A stretch of 64,000 nt of DNA from Candidatus Saccharibacteria bacterium CG2_30_41_52 (GCA_001873625.1 MNZN01000001.1:1-64000); one strand, 5' to 3'; positions 43,966-53,026 are shown, numbered from the stretch's first letter. The notes: generated from the sequence alone by a model not told the origin. Numbers and translations: made by a program.

Positions 43966-44556
43966 ATGAACTTACTGTCTGATCAGGTTGATCAAAAAGA
44001 AATTGACGTTATTACGCGTGAATTAAAGCGCATTCTGGATAAAGATATTTCAGGAGATGTCGTTGAATTTGGCTGTTACATTGGTACAACTAGTGTTTAT
44101 TTGGCAAAAATGTTGATGCCAACCACACGAGAATTATATGTTTATGATTCTTTTGCTGGTTTACCCGAAAAACACGTCAAAGATACCAGTCCATTGGGCG
44201 AACAATTTGTTGCTGGTGAATTGTTAGCGTCAAAAAAACAGTTTATCAAAAATATAGCTCAAGCTGGCGTTACTATGCCTCACATCAAAAAGGCCTGGTT
44301 TGCGGATTTGTCACCAATTGATGTGCCGACAAAAATATCATTCGCATTTTTGGACGGCGATTATTATTTGTCAGTTTTATATCCGCTAAAACTAATTGAA
44401 AAATGTCTGCAACTCGGCTCAACAATTGTAGTTGATGATTACGGCAATGCGGCATTGCCAGGTGTTGCTAAGGCGGTTGATGAATGGTTATTGAAACATC
44501 CAACGGCTCAAAAAAGGGTAGAACATTCACTTGCTATCATCTATGTAAAACGCTAG
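43966..44556 (+). CDS. TylF/MycF-like AdoMet-dependent methyltransferase
   Basis: A 196-residue protein with the class I AdoMet fold: VEFGCYIGTTSVYLA (motif I), YVYDSFAGLPE, FAFLDGDYY (metal-binding Asp pair in this family) and VVDDYG. TylF-like enzymes methylate sugar or polyketide hydroxyls; here a cell-surface sugar is a possible target, by inference. ATG 43966 is chosen over 43945 because the -10 box lies between them. Confidence 0.8.
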   Translation: MNLLSDQVDQKEIDVITRELKRILDKDISGDVVEFGCYIGTTSVYLAKMLMPTTRELYVYDSFAGLPEKHVKDTSPLGEQFVAGELLASKKQFIKNIAQAGVTMPHIKKAWFADLSPIDVPTKISFAFLDGDYYLSVLYPLKLIEKCLQLGSTIVVDDYGNAALPGVAKAVDEWLLKHPTAQKRVEHSLAIIYVKR

Positions 44557-44567
44557 CGCTTTTATGC

Positions 44568-44573
44568 TATGAT
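44568..44573 (+). promoter_or_regulatory. Extended -10 of the GspE/PilB gene
   Basis: TGCTATGAT; ATG 44582 begins 9 bases past the box with no ribosome site. Confidence 0.6.
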
Positions 44574-44581
44574 TAGAGTCA

Positions 44582-46204
44582 ATGGACGAAGACAAAGTAC
44601 AACAAAATCGTCGAGAGACTGACGAACAAGCAACTGCACAACGTGCGGCTATTTTGGGTATTAAATATCTAGATACTCGACAGTTTGAAAATACACTTCC
44701 GCTGTCACCAAATATTCTTGAAATATCTGTCATGCACCAAAATCGTATCGTTCCACTTTTTGTTGGTAATGAGGCTCAACCATGGCAATTTGGCGCAACA
44801 ACCCAGACGCCACAATCATTTTTACGTGATCTCAGCCAGAAATATACAAGTGTCGGTCATAGTGTTCAATTTTTCTTGATTAGTAATAGTGGGTTCAAAC
44901 AAATCATGGATCGATATGATCCAGTAGTTAAGGTTGTTCACGATGACATCAAAATTGCTAAAGAAGGCGACAGCGACACATTATCCGAAGTTAGCAGAAT
45001 GCTTAATTCGGTCGGTAGCGATGAAGTATTTGATTACCTAGTCGATCAAGCTGACAGATTAGGCGCTAGCGATATTCATATTGAAAATCAACGAACTCAT
45101 ATGCGCGTCCGCATGCGTATTGACGGCGTATTACACCCAGTTGCCGATTTAGAAAACGATCGTTATCGTATTATTTTGGGTGCTTTGGCGTCGCGCGCTA
45201 ATATATCAACTGCCGCCAAAGAACCTCAATCTGGGCATATGCAAAAAGAAATCACTCGTGATGGCGAAACTCATATGCTAAATCTTCGTGTTGAAACTGT
45301 TCCAACAATGTATGGAAATGATGCAGTGTTAAGGTTATTTAACTTTGATGAATCAATGTTAAATTTGGATAGATTAGGAATCGGGCAAACTGAACGGAAT
45401 GAAATTAACGAAATTGTTGGACATCCACGTGGCATGGTATTGATGGTTGGCCCAACTGGATCTGGTAAATCAACGACTCTTTATAGCATTATTAACGCGC
45501 TAAATACGACCAGACGCAAGATTATTACACTAGAAGATCCAATTGAGTACGGCATAACTGGAATAACACAGATACCAATCGATACAAACGGTGGACAAAG
45601 CTTTGCTGATGGCTTGCGGGCTGTTTTGCGTCTAGATCCTGATGTCGTCATGGTTGGTGAGATTCGTGACGCAGACACGGCTAAAACAGCCATCCAGGCA
45701 TCTATTACAGGCCACTTGGTGTTATCAAGCTTCCACGCTAACTCTTCGTCGTCGGCATTTAGTCGCATGATTGATTTAATTGGCGTAAATCCTATATTTA
45801 GTTCGGCTATTCGATTGGTTATTGCACAGCGATTAGTCAGGCGTTTGGATGATGAGACTAAACAAGAATACGAACCAGATGAATCAACTAGAAATTGGGT
45901 CAGAACTGCCCTAAAAGATCTACCAGATCACATTGAAAAACCTGATTTTGATAATTTCAAATTATGGCGACCAGTCGTTAGTGAATCTTCACCATTTGGA
46001 TTCAAAGGCCGCATAGTTATTATGGAGCAAATGGTAGTTGGTGAAGAAATTCAACGATTTTTACGTGGCGATGAAAATGATGTTCATACTGAAATTATCG
46101 AAGCTGCCGCTCGTAAGGCTGGCATGGTTACGTTGCTAGAGCGTGGTGTTTTGGCTGCACTTCGCGGCGAAACAACTTTGGATGAAATAAATTCAGTAAT
46201 TTAG
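44582..46204 (+). CDS. GspE/PilB-type secretion or pilus ATPase
   Basis: A 540-residue protein. The divergent N-terminal domain (about 1-140) is followed by the N2 domain (ASDIHIENQRTHMRVRMRIDGVL) and a RecA-like ATPase: Walker A GPTGSGKST, Asp box LEDPIEYG, Walker B VMVGEIRDADTA and the His box (SSFHANS). The four-Cys zinc motif found in many PilB/GspE proteins is absent. It powers pilus or pseudopilus assembly; no other pilus gene lies nearby. Confidence 0.9.
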   Translation: MDEDKVQQNRRETDEQATAQRAAILGIKYLDTRQFENTLPLSPNILEISVMHQNRIVPLFVGNEAQPWQFGATTQTPQSFLRDLSQKYTSVGHSVQFFLISNSGFKQIMDRYDPVVKVVHDDIKIAKEGDSDTLSEVSRMLNSVGSDEVFDYLVDQADRLGASDIHIENQRTHMRVRMRIDGVLHPVADLENDRYRIILGALASRANISTAAKEPQSGHMQKEITRDGETHMLNLRVETVPTMYGNDAVLRLFNFDESMLNLDRLGIGQTERNEINEIVGHPRGMVLMVGPTGSGKSTTLYSIINALNTTRRKIITLEDPIEYGITGITQIPIDTNGGQSFADGLRAVLRLDPDVVMVGEIRDADTAKTAIQASITGHLVLSSFHANSSSSAFSRMIDLIGVNPIFSSAIRLVIAQRLVRRLDDETKQEYEPDESTRNWVRTALKDLPDHIEKPDFDNFKLWRPVVSESSPFGFKGRIVIMEQMVVGEEIQRFLRGDENDVHTEIIEAAARKAGMVTLLERGVLAALRGETTLDEINSVI

Positions 46205-46227
46205 TCACTTTTTACTATAAAAACCCT

Positions 46228-46255
46228 TTGAATTATTAAGATATTGTGTTATAGT
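46228..46255 (+). promoter_or_regulatory. Promoter of rplS
   Basis: TTGAAT, 16 bases, TATAGT. The leader of about 37 bases has AAGTGAG before ATG 46299. Confidence 0.6.
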
Positions 46256-46298
46256 CAATAGCTGATTGTATCTAAATAAACGTAAAAGTGAGTAAATA

Positions 46299-46823
46299 AT
46301 GAGTTTTGAACTAATTAAAAAAGTTAATGACGCTCAAAAAAAATCTAGCGTTGTAGCAGCCCGAAGTGGTGATACTGTTCGCGTTCACCAAAAAATTAAA
46401 GAAGGTACCAAAGAGCGTATTCAGATTTTTGAAGGCGTTGTTATACGTACTGATCGAAACGATTCACACACAGCTCGAATTACTGTCCGTAAAGTTGCTA
46501 GTGGTGTTGGTGTTGAAAAGAGCTTTTTAATCCACAGTCCATTGGTTGAAAAAATTGAAATCACACGTCGTTCTAAAGTTCGCCGTAATTTCCTTAGTTT
46601 CTTGCGTGAACGAAGCGGTAAAAGCACTCGCCTCAAAAACCAAAACTTTGACCGCGACAGCGTTAATGATGTGCATGATGCTGCTGCCGAAGCAGAAGAA
46701 GCTCGTTTAAAAGAAGTTGCTGCTGCTAATCATGAAGCTAAAATGGCTGAAAAAGCAGCCGATGAGGCTGATTTATTAGCTAAACAAGCTGAAGTCGAAG
46801 CTCGACATAGCGAAGAAGCTTAA
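46299..46823 (+). CDS. rplS: Ribosomal protein L19 with C-terminal extension
   Basis: A 174-residue protein. Residues 1-118 are a standard L19 (GDTVRVHQKIKEG, RIQIFEGVVI, ITVRKVASGVGVEKSF). The last roughly 55 residues are an Ala/Glu/Lys-rich helix not found in typical 115-residue L19 proteins. The extension could project from the ribosome surface near the 30S-50S bridge. A clear terminator follows. Confidence 0.95.
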   Translation: MSFELIKKVNDAQKKSSVVAARSGDTVRVHQKIKEGTKERIQIFEGVVIRTDRNDSHTARITVRKVASGVGVEKSFLIHSPLVEKIEITRRSKVRRNFLSFLRERSGKSTRLKNQNFDRDSVNDVHDAAAEAEEARLKEVAAANHEAKMAEKAADEADLLAKQAEVEARHSEEA

Positions 46824-46836
46824 CAAGATTTTTATC

Positions 46837-46865
46837 AAAATAGACCGCCTAGCGCGGTCTATTTT
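46837..46865 (+). terminator. Terminator after rplS
   Basis: AAAATAGACCGC pairs with GCGGTCTATTTT around CTAGC, followed by ATTTT. Confidence 0.9.
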
Positions 46866-46875
46866 ATTTTGCTGA

Positions 46876-46881
46876 TATACT
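46876..46881 (+). promoter_or_regulatory. -10 of leaderless HAD gene
   Basis: TATACT, last base 7 bases before ATG 46888. Confidence 0.65.
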
Positions 46882-46887
46882 ATATAA

Positions 46888-47547
46888 ATGATAAAAGCAG
46901 TTGTTATTGATGTTGACGATACACTTTGTTTAACTGAGGTTGCTTGTTTTAATCTGGAAAATGAAGTGTTACGACGAATGGGGCGATATCCGATGTCTCG
47001 TGAGGTGCATTTGGCGACTTGGGGCCGTCCGTTATTCGATGCGATGCTGGAACGTTCGCCTGGGGTGAATATAGAGCATTTTATTGCTGAATTTCAACCT
47101 GTGATTGCAGAATTTATTGAAAGTGGTAAATTAGACGTTATTCCGGATGAAAATTACTATGCGCTTGATAAATTAATCAAATCAGGCAAAGCTATAATTA
47201 TTTTAACATCCCGAACTCAACATGAACTAAAACATATGCTAATGTCAGATCACTTGTTGGCTAGCCGAGTTAAAACTATATATCACAAAGGCAATACAAA
47301 ATTTCATAAACCCGACCCAAGGGCGTTTGATGAATTATTTGCCGACTATCAATTCGCGCCAAATCAATGTGTTTATATAGGTGATTCACCAACCGATGCG
47401 TATGCAGCAATAGGTGCTGGAATGAAGTTCATTGCGACTATGGAAAGCGGGCTAAGGCAAAAGTCAGATTTTGATGATTACGATGTTGATGTTTTTGTCG
47501 ATAGTTTCCCAGAAATAACCGCAGCAATCAACGGAATTGACAAATGA
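46888..47547 (+). CDS. HAD-family phosphatase
   Basis: A 219-residue phosphoglycolate-phosphatase-like HAD enzyme. It has catalytic DVDDTL (D8, D10), ILTSR, the KPDP Lys block and YIGDSPTDA. A helical cap lies between motifs 1 and 2. The substrate is unknown. The stop overlaps the rnhB-yraN start by 4 bases, so the genes are coupled. Confidence 0.85.
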   Translation: MIKAVVIDVDDTLCLTEVACFNLENEVLRRMGRYPMSREVHLATWGRPLFDAMLERSPGVNIEHFIAEFQPVIAEFIESGKLDVIPDENYYALDKLIKSGKAIIILTSRTQHELKHMLMSDHLLASRVKTIYHKGNTKFHKPDPRAFDELFADYQFAPNQCVYIGDSPTDAYAAIGAGMKFIATMESGLRQKSDFDDYDVDVFVDSFPEITAAINGIDK

Positions 47548-48497
47548 TTTTAGGAATTGATGAAGTTGGACGTGGTCCTTGGGCTGGACCATTGGTTGTT
47601 GGGGCTGTAGTGTTGGGTGGTGAGATAATTGAAGGCTTAACTGACAGTAAAAAGCTTTCCAAAAAACGTCGAGAAATTCTAGACATAGAAATTCGTCAAA
47701 AAGCACAAGGTTTTGGTCTGGGTTGGGTAACGGCGGCTGAAATTGATGAGATTGGATTATCGCAAGCGTTAAAACTGGCCACAAAACGAGCCGTCGAACA
47801 AATAGCAGTACCGTATCACGAGATTATTATTGACGGGACTGTTAATTTTCTGGCAGAAACTAGTAAAGGAAAATACGTAACAACTATGAAAAAAGCCGAC
47901 TTGTTGGTTCCGGCGGTTTCAGCAGCGTCAATTATAGCAAAAGTTGCGCGCGATAATTTTATGACTAAGCAAGATGATGTTTTTCCTGGCTATGAATTTA
48001 AAAAACATGTTGGCTACGGTACGGTCGTTCATACGACAGCAATTGATAATCTAGGCATCACACCGTTACATCGTTTATCATTTGCACCACTTAAAAAATA
48101 TGCGAAACTCTCTAATAAGTTCAAGAAGAATAATGATTCAGGTAATTTAGTCAATGAAACAACGAAGCAAATAGGTGATTCGGCAGAAACCGTAGCTGCA
48201 AATTATTTGATGAAAATGGGCCATAAGATAATTGATCGTAATTGGAAAACGAAATATTGTGAAATTGATATTGTATCGCAGATTAAAGATGTCATCTATT
48301 TTACAGAAGTAAAATATCGTAAAAGTCAAAATCAAGGTGGTGGACTAGCGGCTATAACACCGAAAAAAATGAATCAAATGAAATTCGCGGCTGAGTTTTA
48401 TGCACTATCAAACAAAATTGATGACACAAATCTACGATTGTCCGTAGTGTCGCTATATGGCAAACCGTCAGTTGTTGATGTATTTTTAGAGGTTTAG
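47544..48497 (+). CDS. RNase HII fused to a YraN-type nuclease
   Basis: A 317-residue fusion. Residues 1-190 are RNase HII with DEDD residues D6, E7, D97 and D137 (GIDEVGRG, IIIDGT, AASIIAKVARD), which removes ribonucleotides from DNA. After a polar linker, residues 209-317 match YraN/UPF0102. They keep the restriction-like fold centre E240-x-D242 and E255-V-K257 and the RNW block. In many bacteria rnhB and yraN are neighbours; here they are one frame with no stop or ribosome site between. The fusion suggests joint action at RNA-DNA junctions. Confidence 0.9.
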   Translation: MILGIDEVGRGPWAGPLVVGAVVLGGEIIEGLTDSKKLSKKRREILDIEIRQKAQGFGLGWVTAAEIDEIGLSQALKLATKRAVEQIAVPYHEIIIDGTVNFLAETSKGKYVTTMKKADLLVPAVSAASIIAKVARDNFMTKQDDVFPGYEFKKHVGYGTVVHTTAIDNLGITPLHRLSFAPLKKYAKLSNKFKKNNDSGNLVNETTKQIGDSAETVAANYLMKMGHKIIDRNWKTKYCEIDIVSQIKDVIYFTEVKYRKSQNQGGGLAAITPKKMNQMKFAAEFYALSNKIDDTNLRLSVVSLYGKPSVVDVFLEV

Positions 48498-51011
48498 TAA
48501 GGCTTCGCGAACTGATGAGCCGTCGTGTTCGATAGTTTCTATTCGAGTTTTAATTTCGTTAATTCCCATTTCAATTGCACGCAATAGTGCTGGGTTAGAC
48601 TTTAGCGGCGTAAAGAAATCGCGATATTCATTTAATTGTTGACGTGTCACTAAAGCTGATGCTGTATATCGTGGATAATCATCATAGCTTTTGTCGCCAC
48701 TGAATGTTAGTTCAATCCAGTCCCAATTGTTGCGCACCCACAGCCAAGTTTGTGTCCTTGCGTGTTTATTGCGAATTAAATATATTAGCCACCTGGCGGT
48801 GTCTTGGGTGCGAATAGTCGACGTGTCTTTGAACATTTTTAAAAACTTGTCGATTATGTTAGGGTTGTTGGTTGAAGTAAGGCCGATGCTAATGTCTTGT
48901 TTTAATTCGGCTGAATCAGTTATTTTGTATGTATTTACTAATGAGTTAATTACCGAATCATCGACGCCATTTTGGATAGTAGCAATAATAATTAGAGCTC
49001 TAAGTTCAGGGTCCAGAAGTTCAAGTGGTGTTGAGTTAAATAGGTTGGTTGCTGTTGTGATCGTATTTGGATCTTTGCCATATACCATCAATCCTAAGGC
49101 AATTCCACGCAGCTTTGAGTCGGTTTCAGGTTCACCTGTCTCCATCTTCCAACCTAATCTTTGGTATTGTTTTTCGGCTATAGAAATTGCCAATGATTTA
49201 AGTTTGGACTCTGCTTCTAGGTCATCTTCAACAAACTTTTTAAGTTCGCCAATTGCCATACTGATAATACTCCAGACAGCTTCGTTGGTTTCGTCTCGAT
49301 AGGCGTCAAGTAGTGGAACTAATTCAGCGCTGCCGATGATACCTGCTCGTGCCAAAATGGTTTGTTCGTTTAATAACTGAAGTCGATCAATTGGCGATAA
49401 ATTACCAGAGCGTAATTCGTGAATCAATTTGCTCATTAACTCTGGACTGTAGTGTGTGATAAAATGCCCAGTATTGCCGCAATTGAACTTTAGTGTTTCG
49501 GTATTATGAACTGGTATTGATAATGATCGAGTTTCAAATAATTCAGGAATATCGGAACAATTAGAATTTAGAGTTATTGGCCATAAGACCTCGGAGGTTT
49601 TAGTCGGGTTGCTAGTTAATTTTTCTTGTTGTAATAATAAATTATTGTCATTTATGGATGCGTGCAAAACTGGGAATCCTGGCTGTGAAATCCAGGCGCT
49701 CATCAATGATTGAATATCTTTGTTGCTAGCGGTAGATAGTGCGCGCCACAAATCTATTGCTTCAGTGTTTTTATATGCGAAATCTTGGAAATATTGTTTT
49801 AGGCCAGCCTGAAAAGCTACATGACCAATATAATGCTGCAGCATTTGTAACAATCGCGCACCCTTAGCATAAACAATTGCTCCATCAAATAGCGTACTAA
49901 TTTCATCGGGATGATTGACATCGGTTTGAACGGATTGTACGCCATCAAGGCTATCGCGTCGAAGTGCGGCGATACTTTCACTGCTGGCAAAATCTAGCCA
50001 TACGTTCCAACTAGGTTCTAGTGCATCGATAGCAATGTATTCAACCAAAGTTGCAAAGCTTTCATTCAACCATAGATCATTCCACCATTTCATTGTAACT
50101 AGATTGCCAAACCATTGGTGGCTTAATTCGTGTGCGATAACTGTTGCAATATAATGTCGGTTTGAAATTGATGTCGTCACAGGGTCGGCTAGTAATGCAA
50201 TTTCGCGATAAGTGATTAGTCCCCAGTTTTCCATAGCCCCTGATGAGAAATCTGGTAATGCAACATGATCGCATTTTGGTAATGGGTAGGCCGTACCAAA
50301 ATACTCGTCAAAAAAATCAATCGAACGTGTTGCAATATCCAAGGCAAAATCTAGGTTATTAGCAGGTTGTGCTGGTGTGGCCCAGACATTTACTTCGACG
50401 CCACTTTTTGTGTAGGCTGTTCTTTTGTGAAGTTCGCCAACTACCCAGGCTAATAAATAACTACTCATTAATGGAGTGGTATCAAAAGTTGTGACAAGCA
50501 AATCACCATCAGTAGTTTGAGATTTAATTGGCATATTACCTAAAACGACGACATTATTTTCAGTAGTTAATGTTACGTCGAATGTTGCCTTGGCTACGGG
50601 CTCATCAATACATGGAAAAACTTCTCGCGCATGATGACTTTCGAATTGAGTAGCTAATAATTCTTTTTTTTGGCCCTCGTGTTCGTAATAACATGGATAT
50701 AGTCCGTGCATTGAATCAGAAATTTTACCAGAAAAATTTATTACCAAAATATGATTACCTGGAACGATATCCGGGTGGTTAATTACTAGCGCGTCGTCTT
50801 CTGAAAATGAGAATTCAGCATTTTTGCCGTCAAGAATGATGGATTTTATGTCTAAATCTTTGCTATGTAACGTAATTTTGTTTGAACCTGGTTGTGAATC
50901 GCCAGTTATAGTCGCTATACCGCTAAAAGTTCTGTCTAATCGGCTGAGTTTGATTGAAAGTTGATAATTATTTGGAACGAATTGGTCAATAAGTCGAGTG
51001 ACGGTTTGCAT
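48486..51011 (-). CDS. M1-family zinc aminopeptidase
   Basis: An 841-residue PepN/tricorn-interacting-factor-like enzyme. It has GAMEN substrate loop, HELSHQWFGN (H294, E295, H298), then NDLWLNE with the third zinc ligand. A long C-terminal helical ERAP1-like domain follows. It has no signal peptide, so it probably trims peptides in the cytosol. ATG 51011 is chosen because a minus-strand TACAAT lies 8 bases upstream; an ATG at 51044 precedes that box. The gene end overlaps rnhB-yraN by 12 bases. Confidence 0.92.
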   Translation of the reverse strand: MQTVTRLIDQFVPNNYQLSIKLSRLDRTFSGIATITGDSQPGSNKITLHSKDLDIKSIILDGKNAEFSFSEDDALVINHPDIVPGNHILVINFSGKISDSMHGLYPCYYEHEGQKKELLATQFESHHAREVFPCIDEPVAKATFDVTLTTENNVVVLGNMPIKSQTTDGDLLVTTFDTTPLMSSYLLAWVVGELHKRTAYTKSGVEVNVWATPAQPANNLDFALDIATRSIDFFDEYFGTAYPLPKCDHVALPDFSSGAMENWGLITYREIALLADPVTTSISNRHYIATVIAHELSHQWFGNLVTMKWWNDLWLNESFATLVEYIAIDALEPSWNVWLDFASSESIAALRRDSLDGVQSVQTDVNHPDEISTLFDGAIVYAKGARLLQMLQHYIGHVAFQAGLKQYFQDFAYKNTEAIDLWRALSTASNKDIQSLMSAWISQPGFPVLHASINDNNLLLQQEKLTSNPTKTSEVLWPITLNSNCSDIPELFETRSLSIPVHNTETLKFNCGNTGHFITHYSPELMSKLIHELRSGNLSPIDRLQLLNEQTILARAGIIGSAELVPLLDAYRDETNEAVWSIISMAIGELKKFVEDDLEAESKLKSLAISIAEKQYQRLGWKMETGEPETDSKLRGIALGLMVYGKDPNTITTATNLFNSTPLELLDPELRALIIIATIQNGVDDSVINSLVNTYKITDSAELKQDISIGLTSTNNPNIIDKFLKMFKDTSTIRTQDTARWLIYLIRNKHARTQTWLWVRNNWDWIELTFSGDKSYDDYPRYTASALVTRQQLNEYRDFFTPLKSNPALLRAIEMGINEIKTRIETIEHDGSSVREALLNL

Positions 51012-51018
51012 GCTATCC

Positions 51019-51047
51019 ATTGTAGCATTTAAGGAGTGATGCATAAT
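51019..51047. promoter_or_regulatory. Divergent -10 boxes between aminopeptidase and HNH nuclease genes
   Basis: Minus-strand TACAAT (51019-51024) ends 8 bases before ATG 51011. Plus-strand CATAAT (51042-51047) ends 8 bases before ATG 51055. Both arrangements predict almost no leader. Confidence 0.5.
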
Positions 51048-51054
51048 AGGCTAT

Positions 51055-51756
51055 ATGACTAATGTTTATAGAATTAGACGTGCAGTTATCGCATTAATGT
51101 CACTGGCTCTATTCGTTTTTATTGTAATTTCAAATACTCCTAATCAAGCGTGGCAAATTCAACCAGTGGAGATTAATAAATCTCAAAATACATCTAGTCC
51201 CGCATTAATTGCGCTAAGCAGCCTGCTTATCAAAGGCAGAGCGCCTAAAACTGATTATTCCAGAGAACAATTTGGGTCTGGTTGGTCTAAAAATAAAGGT
51301 TGTGATACTCGGAATATTATCTTGAATCGTGATTTGATGAATCCAACAGTTGACGAAAACTGTAATGTATTAAGTGGAGTTTTGAACGATCCCTATACTG
51401 GCGGAATCATTCAATTTAATCGTGGCAGTGACACCAGTGGCGACGTTCAAATTGATCACGTGGTTGCATTATCTGATGCTTGGCAAAAAGGCGCCCAGCA
51501 ATTTACGTTCGCTAAGCGCATAAAACTTGCTAACGATTCGCTTGAGTTATTGGCGGTTGATGGAGACGCTAATATGCAAAAAAGTGATGGTGATGCTGCG
51601 ACTTGGTTGCCTCCGAATAAATCTTTTCGATGTCAATATATTGCTAGGCAGATTGCTGTAAAGCAAATTTATGGATTGTGGGTGACTCAGGCTGAACACG
51701 ATGCTATGGTCACGATTTTAGACAAATGCCCCGGCCAGTTATTGCCAAGCCCATAA
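51055..51756 (+). CDS. Anchored or secreted HNH nuclease (DUF1524-like)
   Basis: A 233-residue protein with an N-terminal hydrophobic signal or anchor (about 10-27) and a C-terminal HNH domain: IDHVVALSDAW (D134-H135), LANDSLELLAVDGDANMQKSDGD, TWLPPN and a C-terminal K-x-x-Y-G-L block. Four cysteines outside may form disulfides, fitting the VKOR in this window. Closely similar secreted nucleases are common in Actinobacteria. Breakdown of host or environmental DNA for nucleotide uptake is a reasonable inference for an organism of this type. Confidence 0.85.
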   Translation: MTNVYRIRRAVIALMSLALFVFIVISNTPNQAWQIQPVEINKSQNTSSPALIALSSLLIKGRAPKTDYSREQFGSGWSKNKGCDTRNIILNRDLMNPTVDENCNVLSGVLNDPYTGGIIQFNRGSDTSGDVQIDHVVALSDAWQKGAQQFTFAKRIKLANDSLELLAVDGDANMQKSDGDAATWLPPNKSFRCQYIARQIAVKQIYGLWVTQAEHDAMVTILDKCPGQLLPSP

Positions 51757-51770
51757 TTGTAAGTTATAAT
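51742..51770 (+). promoter_or_regulatory. Promoter of nusA, inside the end of the HNH gene
   Basis: TTGCCA (51742-51747), 17 bases, TATAAT (51765-51770). Initiation near 51777 puts the hairpin at 51792-51815 within the nusA leader. Confidence 0.65.
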
Positions 51771-51791
51771 GCTGGTAGTTCATTGCATTTC

Positions 51792-51815
51792 GTCGGCCGG
51801 CAGGTCGACTTTTTT
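51792..51815 (+). terminator. Terminator/attenuator in the nusA leader
   Basis: GTCGGCC pairs with GGTCGAC (one G-T) around GGCA and is followed by six T. It lies downstream of the nusA promoter and 26 bases before the start codon. It may stop read-through from the HNH gene and also control nusA by premature termination. Confidence 0.65.
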
Positions 51816-51841
51816 AATAGGTATTAGATAAGGAGAAAATT

Positions 51842-52963
51842 ATGGAAGAAATTAATATTAAACAATTAGTCTTGGCGGTTCATATAATTGCTGAAGAAAA
51901 AAACTTACCTGAAGAGACAGTTTTATCTGTTATAGAACAGGCAATTGCGGCAGCATGGCGCCGTGATAATGGTGAACGCGATCAAGAAGTTCGCTCAGAA
52001 TTAAATATTAACGACGGTACAGCAAATGTCTTTGTTGCCCGTGAAGTCGTTGAAGAAGTTGGTTCTGATGCAGTTGAAATCAGCTTGAAAGACGCTAAAA
52101 AAGTTAAAAAAGATGCCGTAATTGGTGATGTAATCGAAGAAAAACACGAAGTCACTTCGTTTGGCCGTGTTGCTGCTCAAACTGCTAAACAAGTTGTTTT
52201 GCAACGTCTACGCGAAGCAGAGCGCGAAGTTGTTTTGGGTGAATACGAAGACAAAATCGGAACAGTTGTGAATGGTACCGTTCAACGCGTTGAGCCACGT
52301 GTTATTCGTGTCGATTTGGGCAAAGCAACCGGTATTATTCCTCAAAGCGAGCAAATCCAAGGTGAATTCTACAGTATTGGTAGCCGAATTAAGGTTTACA
52401 TCAAAGATATCGAACGCGATAACCGCGGTCCACAATTAATTCTAAGCCGTGGTAACGAACAATTTGTTGAATACTTATTCCGCCAAGAAGTTCCTGAAAT
52501 CGATACTGGTGCAGTTGAAATCAAAGCTATCGCTCGCGAAGCCGGACGACGCACTAAGTTGGCTGTTGCCAGCACAGTTCCTGGTATCGATCCAGTCGGA
52601 ACATTTGTCGGTGGTCATGGAACACGCGTTCAGGCTGTCATGAATGAAATCGGTAACCAAGAAAAAATCGACATCATATCATTTGATGAAAACAAAGAGC
52701 AATTTATCAAAAACGCTCTTAGTCCAGCTGAAGTTTCAAAGGTTTTGATTAACGAAACTGGCAAACGAGCAACCGTTTATGTTAGCGAAGAACAACAGTC
52801 TATCGCAATCGGACGTGCCGGACAAAACGTACGCCTAGCTAGCCGTCTAACTGGCTACGAGATCGACATCGAACAAGTTGCCGCCGCTAAACCCGCTGTT
52901 CCAAAAGAGCGCAAAAACATCGAAGATAGCTTACTAGACGCTCTTCAAGAATCAACTAAATAA
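51842..52963 (+). CDS. nusA: Transcription factor NusA
   Basis: A 373-residue NusA with an N-terminal RNA-polymerase-binding domain (about 1-125), S1 domain (about 135-200), and KH1 and KH2 (about 225-345; VGGHGTRVQAV and IAIGRAGQNVRLA). It lacks the C-terminal acidic repeats of enterobacterial NusA, as in most Gram-positives. AAGGAG lies 7 bases before ATG 51842. Confidence 0.95.
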   Translation: MEEINIKQLVLAVHIIAEEKNLPEETVLSVIEQAIAAAWRRDNGERDQEVRSELNINDGTANVFVAREVVEEVGSDAVEISLKDAKKVKKDAVIGDVIEEKHEVTSFGRVAAQTAKQVVLQRLREAEREVVLGEYEDKIGTVVNGTVQRVEPRVIRVDLGKATGIIPQSEQIQGEFYSIGSRIKVYIKDIERDNRGPQLILSRGNEQFVEYLFRQEVPEIDTGAVEIKAIAREAGRRTKLAVASTVPGIDPVGTFVGGHGTRVQAVMNEIGNQEKIDIISFDENKEQFIKNALSPAEVSKVLINETGKRATVYVSEEQQSIAIGRAGQNVRLASRLTGYEIDIEQVAAAKPAVPKERKNIEDSLLDALQESTK

Positions 52964-53012
52964 TAATATTCTACTAACTACTACCTATCACCTACAATCA
53001 ACCAAAATGAGT

Positions 53013-53018
53013 TACAAT
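53013..53018 (+). promoter_or_regulatory. -10 of clpC
   Basis: TACAAT; ATG 53027 begins 9 bases past the box; no ribosome site. Confidence 0.55.
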
Positions 53019-53026
53019 AGTAGTAT

